Below are positions 57,692 to 64,000 of a DNA stretch of 64,000 bases, one piece after another. The translations under genes and the position numbers were made by a program. This DNA is from Asterochloris sp. CNOR1 (lineage: Eukaryota > Chlorophyta > Trebouxiophyceae > Trebouxiales > Trebouxiaceae), in contig OZ017750.1 of NCBI GenBank assembly GCA_963969365.1, positions 1,550,001 to 1,614,000 on the forward strand. The letters run 5' to 3'. Under the pieces are notes generated by a model. It did not search any database. It saw only the letters and a list, made by a program, of their open reading frames with translations, and was not told the origin of the DNA. How positions within the stretch are numbered: the stretch's first letter is position 1; every line of letters starts with the position of its first letter.

Positions 57692-58517
57692 ATGGGCATC
57701 TCTTACATGGAGCTATTGGTCATTCTCGGTGTTGGATCACTCATGCTAGGTGTGAAGCAGCATTGCAGGGTGTTTGGTTGCTGCCGAGGTCCATCAGCAC
57801 CTTGTTTTAGCTGATGATATCCCTTGCAGGTCCAAAGGACTTGCCAAAGCTGGGGAGATATGCAGGCCTGGCAACTGGCAGAGCAGCAGCCTATGCCACA
57901 GCAGCACGCAACCGTTTCACAACCTTTGCTCAGGAAGCCCAGATCACCAAGGTACCCAGCGAGCAGACACTCAGTTGCACAGCTGGCAGCCCAGAAGGCT
58001 TAACGAGCTCTTCTGTGGCTTGCAGTTGCACTCGGAGATGCAGCAGAGCATGCAGCAGCTGCAGGCCATCAAGGCTGAGCTCAGTGGCAATATCAACTTT
58101 CTGAACCCAGGGTGAGTGCTGCTTGGCATGCATAAGATCTCCTGGCTCCCTCAAAGCATGTCGACCTGACTGGCGGTCTGCAGGCCGGCAGCTCGGCGCG
58201 TGATGCAGGCAGTGGGTGCCCCTGCAGACCCAGCCACAGCCCAGCAACAGGGGAAGCAGCCGCCCAGCCAGCAGCATGGCCAGGCGAAGCCCCTGACACC
58301 TGAGCTCCAGCAGCAGGCTCAGCTGCTCGCCAGGGCTCTGCATGCGCAGGCCCTGCAGCAGGCAGGCAACCCTGATGCTGCTGGAGAGGCCCTGCAGCCG
58401 GACCTGCAGCGGCGGGCTGAGCAACTGGCGTTGAAGCTGCTGGCTGCCCAGCTTGTGGCGCCCAGCAGCGGCTCACCTGCCCAGGGACAGGCGCACCAGG
58501 AGCAAGCACAGAAGTAG
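57692..58517 (+). CDS. Mitochondrial TatB-like protein (twin-arginine translocation)
   Basis: Four exons (57692-57749, 57830-57951, 58026-58111, 58184-58517) join in frame to 199 residues; an in-frame ATG at 57632 would add 20. The N-terminus MGISYMELLVILGVGSLMLG is a single membrane helix running into GPKDLPKLGRYAG, the TatA/TatB hinge and amphipathic helix signature (LGPKDLP). It is followed by AARNRFTTFAQEAQ, a helical MQQSMQQLQAIKAEL and FLNPGPAARRVM. The MGISY start and NPGP block resemble the plant mitochondrial TatB (Arabidopsis At5g43680 type) rather than thylakoid Hcf106. In plants it works with mitochondrion-encoded TatC, probably for the Rieske protein. A Gln/Ala/Leu-rich C-terminal extension of about 100 residues is unlike bacterial TatB. 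The family call is inferred from remembered motifs. Confidence 0.8.
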
Positions 58518-59207
58518 GCTCAGGACCCTAAAAAGGTGAAGCTGGTGGGTGCTGGTGGGTTCAAGGATGCCCAATGCACCCACAGGCAGTGTGCACCGAC
58601 ATAATTGAGGTCATGACGCAAGGCATGTTGTGCAGGCACCGTGAGAGTCGCTCTGCCCCATACATGGTGGCCTTGCTCATGCTGGACACTTTGGTCAGAG
58701 AGAGGCCTTGAGCAATTCAGATGCTGAAGTCAGCAGACTCAGCAGACAGGAAGGATGATGTTGCTCAGCACGCTGTCAAGACTGCCAAAGCAGCATCTGC
58801 AAGGCAAGAGGTGATGCAAATGTGGCTCTACCATTTCTGTGGAAGCCTCCACCACTGAGTACGATGTCGCTCATCTTGGGCGCTTGTGCAGGCCTCTGCC
58901 CTGCACCACTGCTGTGGAGCGGATTGATCTGTGTGAGCAGTGTCCCTTCATCACCCTGAAATGCTTGTTGACAAGTAGCAGACAGGATGTGCAGTTGTTG
59001 CAGCACGTGAGCCTGAGTGTGGGAGGAACAGCTGCATCACAAGGCATTCATTGGTGTCCTCCGCTGGCTCGAACAGAGATTGGAAGGATTACGGGTACTT
59101 CTCACCCCTCTGATCAGCAAAAGTTGCCCATCGTAATCTACATGGACCTCAACACAGGATTGAGCTGCTTACTATGGGTGCTATAGAAAATCACATCTCA
59201 GGACCAC
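58518..59207. other. Intergenic region between the TatB-like gene and duplication arm B
   Basis: About 690 bp. It begins with a short GGTGCTGGTGGGT microrepeat near 58543. A 115-codon open stretch at 58839-59186 (+) lacks family likeness, splice context and codon character, so I do not call it a gene. Confidence 0.4.
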
Positions 59208-59463
59208 TCACAAACATCTTCGATGATGGCTGGACAGCTTCATCAAGGACAGGACAGGACTGGGCCAGAAAGGACATGGTGCAGGCTTGAAGAGACTCTC
59301 AGACAAAGTCTGACTGTGGTGGCGAGAACATAGTCTCGCTGTGGACACTGGCAGGCCATGAGATGTAGCTGTCCCTGTGGACAGCCTATGTTCTGCCCAG
59401 GCCTGGCAGCTTCTTGTAAGTTGTTTTAAAGTTGAACTGCAGGGGCATTGGAAATGAATGTCA

Positions 59464-62400
59464 TCACTTTGGTGGCCTGTCCATGAACCCAGCGGTGCAT
59501 TCAGCGAGGGCCTGCACAAGCTGACACCATCAAGGGACCATGCTGCTCACCTTGACGCCACCGCCACTGGCTGGCGCCATTGCTTGCGTCGCCTCTGAGG
59601 CAATTGCGATGGCAGATGTTCCCTGCAGCAAGAGGCTGGATCTCTGCTGGCATCCAAGGAGGAGTTGCGGGCAGGGTCAAGGAAGGCAAAGAAATTGACC
59701 AGAGATGCATCTGCTGCCGGGGAGGCTGCACAAGGTGACCTTTCCCCCGCTTACCAGATCCGCAGCCCGGGGATTTGCAGCCATCATGGCAGGCTGCTCC
59801 TGCTGCTGCACGCCCTGCAGGAACGGGGCACACACTGGCACACACACGACGGAACAGCATTCCCAGTGGCTCTGCTGAGGATGCAACAGAAAGGGCGCCC
59901 TTCCCGTTGGCAGCAGCCCCTTCTCAGGGGGCAACACATGCAAGCTCATTGTCACAGGCTGCAAGGGCCCTACCTCTGCGCAGTGTGCAAGCAGGTCCAG
60001 GGCGGTGATGCCTGGGCGCTGAGCCTGGCTGACGGGCAGCGCCGCTGGGCCTGGGGAGGCAGAGCCCTGCTCCCGGGGCACTGCGCCCTGCACCCGGGGG
60101 GGGCGCTCCAGGGTGTCAGGGTTGGGCAGAGGCAGGCTGACCAGCCGCCGGAAGTCGTGGCATGTGGGCTCCAGCTTACCCTGCGGCAGCACACAGGCTG
60201 TGCTATCGACAGGCCAAAATCATGAAACACAGCACCTGACATGTTTGCCAGACGTGGGAGGCCCCACCAGACGCACATGCACATGCACAGGAGCAGTCCC
60301 CAGTCCACACCACCTCAGGTGGGCTTGCTGCTCTTACCGCTGCCGCCACCGGTGTGGAGCTGCTGTCTGCGCCAGTGGGGGTTGCGTTCAATTGCTGCAG
60401 GGCAGCACACACAGGAATGAGGCAGAGAACATGTCTCTTAAGAGCACAGCAGTGCCATGGGCATTTGCTTGCGACTTGCTGCCCAGGCTGCCGGATCCAC
60501 CCGGGCACTGTGCTGAAACGCCAGCCAGGCAGAATGTTGTACTGAGCTCAAGAGAACAGGCTGCCCCTGCAGGCACTGAAGGCTGAGCTGGGAGTGCAGG
60601 CCTGGCAAACCCACCGAGCCAGAGGCAGGGAAGAGCATGGCAGCCAGCGGGCTGAAAGCGGACCCAGATGGCCTGCCCTCTGGGCTTGGCAGCGTTGACA
60701 TAGGCGTTCCCCACTCCTGCAGCACACTGGAGCTGTCAGACATCCTGCTATGTGCCTCCATGGCCTGCAGCACATGGACATCAGCCCCAGCTGCACAGAG
60801 GCTGAGAGGATGCAGTGTGCCTGCCACATGTGCCCAGCTGTTGCCTGTGACACAAGGTAGGCTGGGATGCAGGCACAGACAAGAAGAGGACAGGTTGACA
60901 GAGCGCAGCATGGCAGGACTCTAGAGAGGCGGTTTGGCGGTGTCCAGAGGCCGCAGCCCAGCGGAACGCAGGCAGGTCCACAGTAGTTGTGTGATACAGC
61001 TGAGGCAGGCACAGCATGGAACGACCAGGGACACCTCACACCTTTGTGTTAAGTGGGGGGTACACGCAGATTCCCTCTGCAGCTGGTGAGGCGTACTGCT
61101 CCCTCAAGGTGCGCTCCTCTGCATCAGGCTGCACAGGGCTGCTCTGACTCATCCCTGGCCCGAGGCGCAGCAGGTTGGAGAGCCAGTCCTCACACCTTTG
61201 TGTTAAGTGGGGGGTACACGCAGATTCCCTCTGCAGCTGGTGAGGCGTACTGCTCCCTCAAGGTGCGCTCCTCTGCATCAGGCTGCACAGGGCTGCTCTG
61301 ACTCATCCCTGGCCCGAGGCGCAGCAGGTTGGAGAGCCAGTCTGACTTCCTGCCCGGCCCGTCAGTCTTTTGCGGGCTGGGCACCTCAGGTATGGGGCCT
61401 GAGAGGGTGGCAGGTTTGTCAAGTGTCCTGGCCCCGAACCCCTGCAGCACAGTGCATGCCTAGTCAGGGGTCAAGTGCCACAAAGGCGTGGCCGTAAGCA
61501 TTCATGCAGCACCGCCACTGCAGCTTAGAGCTGGCAGTGACCATGCTGTGCAGGCAGCTGCGCCGCTTTCCACAGCGGCTGGCTGCTGGTGCAATAGGTG
61601 ACACAGCTGCAGCCTGCAATGAGTGGCCCCATGCTTTGTTCGCTTGTGCAAACAGCACTTATGTATGTAGCCCACCTGGAAATGCGTAGGTGTGACAGGC
61701 GTGGCCTGCAGGTCAGTTGGCGAGCCAGACACTCCTGTGTCGGTGATGCAGGCGATATGGGGTGGTCCAAGGCTGCAGCACCTCTCATCAGAGGGCTGAA
61801 GGCCCCAGTGCTGGCCGCTTGCTGCTGCAGGGGGGATTGCCCTGGGCTCTGAGTTACTGCCGGCGTTGCAGCCTGAGGGGCAGCAGCCTCGGTGCTGGAT
61901 GCCTGCACCAAGGGCAAAAGCGTGGTGGAACTGTGCAGCTGGCTCAGGCTACATGTGCTTACAAAGGCTGCTCTGCACCGTCAGACTGGCCCAGAATGAT
62001 CTACGCACAAGATGCAGCAGTGGCGTGCAGCATGCATGGGGAGGCCCCTGTCTGTGCAGCTAGCTGGACAGGAGGCATACATGCAGGTCACAGCTGCCGC
62101 CTTTGCAGTGGCCACCTTCGTCACGCCTGCCGGGGAGCCCTGCTGGCGCTTCTTGCCAGGCAGCTTGAGGGCGATCTTTAGTCCTGACTTCTGCCTGCCG
62201 TCACCCTGCCCGGGGGTGCCGTGCTGGCTGGAGGGCGACCCCTGCTTCTGGGGCTCAGGGGAAAGGGGGGCATGGGACGGCTCTGCCTGCGCCGCCTTGC
62301 TGCCAGCGCACTGCCCTGCCTCTGCAAGGGCTGCACTGATGCTCTGCACAGGTGCTGAGTTGGCCGGCTCAGTCGTCCTCTGGGGCTCCAGTGGCAGGCA

Positions 62401-64000
62401 TGCTGCCGAACCCAACCACCGCACACGGCCGCAGTGCAGGGGAGGTGGGCGTGCAGGCCAGGGGTGCCTGGCCGGGCTCTGAGCCAGAGGCAATGCTGCA
62501 CGCTGCAGGCAGCATGTCGATAGAGCCCTGAGGCTGCCTGCTGGCGCCACACAGCTTGCTGCCCTTCGGGCTTGCGCGGGGCCGCCCAAAGTAGCTACCC
62601 CTGGGCCCGACTCTGTTGCTGGCACTTAGGCTCCTGAAGCCAGGAGGCAGGGTCATGCCAGAGGCGGCTGGGGCAGTGGGAGATCTGTTAGCGGCCCCAG
62701 CATGTGGACCGCCGGCAGGCGTGGTCCTGGCTGGCGGCACCGGGGCCTGCCCCTGCAGTGACCCCGCACCAATCTGGGACTGCTGGTGGGGCTGCCCTGA
62801 CGCAGTTTTGACCGGCTGGGCACTCTTGGTGCCTGTGCATGGCCCAGAGGGCGCGGTGCCTGCACCCCTGCTTGCCAGGTAGCCGGGTCTACGCTGGGTG
62901 GTCCCCAGCGCAGCTGGCAGGCTGGCAGCACCGTCCAGCTCCATGCTGTCATGCTGCTGCTGCTGTGCAGTATTGTGCAGCGTCGAGGTTGCCGACGCTG
63001 GTGTGCCCTGGTGGGGCAGCACAGCTGCAGGCGTGCTGGCCGGCCCAGAAGGCACCGCGCCACTCCTGCTCTGCCTTGGGGACTGGGGGCCGGCTGGCAG
63101 CGATGGGACAATTGAGCTGTCTGCATCTGCCATCTCCTCATCCACTGGCTCTCTGTTGCCACAGATCAGCAGCGGCGGCGGGGCCTGCCGCCTGTCTGGC
63201 CTCTGCTGAGAAAAGGCAGCAGGCTGGGCTGCCTCCCTCCGCAGCGCCATCTGCGTGGCAGCCTCAAAGGCGTACCGGTCTGCCCTCTGAGTCTGACGCT
63301 GCAGCTCCGCCTGTAGTGGAGCCAGCGCCTGCTGAAGCTCTGCCACCTGCTCCTGGGCTGCCTGCTCCAGCAGCTCAGTCAGCTTGCTCTGAGCATCAGC
63401 CAGGTGTGACTTGTAGGCGGTCTCTTGCTGCTGCCTCTGCTTCTCCAAGGCAGCCAGGTGCTGATCCATCTGCTGCATCGGGGCCGCCTCCTGCTGCTGG
63501 TGTTCAGCAGCCTGCTTCTGCAGCCTGCTGTCAGCCGCCGCCTCCAGGCTGCGCTGGGTGCTGCGCAGCTCCTCCTGACAGGCAGCCCGCAGCTGTTCCC
63601 GCTGCTTGCGCAGGGCAGCCGCCTCGTGTTGGTCAGAGCGGTGGCGCTGCTCCTGTGCTGCAAGGATGCCCGCGCCCGTGGCCTCCCAGATGCGGCCCTT
63701 GAGCAGGGCAACCTCTTGTCGGTGGGCAGCCTCCCGCTCCTCAAGGGATTGCTGCCAGCTCTGGAGCTGCTGATGGGGGGTGGCTTGCACAGCAGCCATC
63801 TGCTCCTGATGGGCAGCCTCGTGCTGCATCAGTGCCTCCTCAGAGCCTAGCTGCTGCTCCTGCTCGTCTGTGGCGTCGGCTCTGGCAGCCGCGAGCTCGC
63901 GTGTCAGCTGGCTGACCTTCTCCTCAAGCATGGCAACCTGCCCCTGGAGCCACCGCTCACCCTCTGAATTATTGCGGGCCAGCTGGGCTGCCTCTGCCCC
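59464..64000 (-). CDS. Coiled-coil protein gene, copy B, 5'-truncated by the window edge
   Basis: Copy of the 3' half of the gene at 12.1-22.2 kb. From the window edge it is open for over 540 codons down to TGA at 62369-62371: a heptad-rich coiled coil (QQLQSWQQSLEEREAAHRQE, LAALEKQRQQQETAYKSHL), then Pro/Ser/Gly-rich sequence. Where copy A has a frameshift (18431), TAG (18971) and TAA (21203), this copy is in frame, with CAG and CAA. It carries its own one-base gain near 62396 that ends the frame at 62369, and a 10-bp loss near 61725. Downstream exons (LDKPATLSGPIPEVPSPQK; HDFRRLVSLPLPNPDTLERP; QQQEQPAMMAANPRAADL) remain recognisable down to a putative stop at 59464-59466. Function unknown. 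Confidence 0.6.
61035..61342 (-). repeat. 154-bp perfect tandem duplication inside copy B
   Basis: The segment starting CTCACACCTTTGTGTTAAGT at 61035 repeats at 61189, with no difference that I can see. It covers most of the exon ending YPPLNTK plus its donor. Arm A has one unit. 154 is not a multiple of three, so reading through both units would shift frame, though a stop or the donor comes first. The identity of the units suggests a recent event or an assembly artefact. Confidence 0.9.

Larger units (their letters stand above)
59208..64000 (-). repeat. Inverted segmental duplication, arm B (continues past the window)
   Basis: Reverse complement of 17747-22395. Anchors seen: the coiled-coil exon, the Pro/Ser/Gly-rich exons, the small exon with QQQEQPAMMAAN, and the 3' flank (GTCCACAGCGAGACTATGTT). 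Differences from arm A include a 10-bp loss near 61725, a one-base gain near 62396 and a 154-bp tandem duplication at 61035-61342. The last base of the window still matches arm A. Confidence 0.95.

Noticed and set aside
58839-59186. 115-codon open frame between the TatB-like gene and arm B
   Set aside because: No introns, no motif, mixed composition; could be chance in GC-rich DNA.
62839-63702. Long plus-strand open frame (287 codons) in arm B
   Set aside because: It is antisense to the coiled-coil exon. Its Pro/Ala/Cys-rich composition is what the opposite strand of a Gln/Ala-rich GC-rich exon gives.
1-64000. tRNA or rRNA genes
   Set aside because: No cloverleaf with A and B boxes and no rRNA core was recognised by eye; a covariance-model scan could not be run.

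Overview
The window reads as nuclear DNA of a green alga, probably a trebouxiophyte-type chlorophyte. It is GC-rich and gene-dense: 13 recognisable loci plus part of a 14th, on both strands. Every gene I could follow is split by short introns with GT(or GC)...CTGCAG borders. Family content is plant-like: RHL1 of the topoisomerase VI complex, a mitochondrial TatB-like protein, an At4g37920-like plastid protein and a plant-type adenylate-kinase-like P-loop protein. No bacterial operons, rRNA, tRNA, CRISPR array or transposase were seen.

Layout. On the + strand from 0.3 to 11.1 kb: RHL1, the tRNA 2-thiolation enzyme CTU1/NCS6, and a NEK6/7-type kinase. A long + strand gene for an unrecognised coiled-coil protein follows (12.1-22.2 kb), then ataxin-3 (+, 22.8-26.0 kb). 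Two minus-strand genes of unknown function come next: a membrane/coiled-coil protein and a predicted mitochondrial protein. The second is divergent from the complex I 51-kDa subunit gene NDUFV1 (+, 31.1-35.1 kb). A minus-strand multi-pass membrane protein then shares its start-codon tetranucleotide with a divergent plastid protein gene (+, 37.9-39.9 kb). A large DHX29/DExH7-type RNA helicase gene occupies 40.0-51.7 kb (minus). Then come an adenylate-kinase-like gene (+, 52.4-57.4 kb) and a mitochondrial TatB-like gene (+, 57.7-58.5 kb).

The main structural feature is an inverted segmental duplication. The 3' half of the coiled-coil gene (about 17.75-22.4 kb, + strand) recurs in reverse orientation at about 59.2-64.0 kb and runs off the window. 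The arms flank about 37 kb. The two copies carry different reading-frame lesions, and copy B has an extra 154-bp tandem duplication, so one or both may be decaying, or the assembly carries errors. A second anomaly is the helicase P-loop: three one-base insertions move the GCGKTT motif out of frame while leaving the reading frame open.

The genes do not form one pathway. They are mostly housekeeping: tRNA modification, respiration, protein transport, DNA topology, translation and ubiquitin editing. Exon borders were read by eye from splice consensus and family similarity. They add up to an intact frame for CTU1, NEK, NDUFV1 and TatB, and are less certain for the unknown genes, the helicase 5' half and the adenylate-kinase N-terminus.
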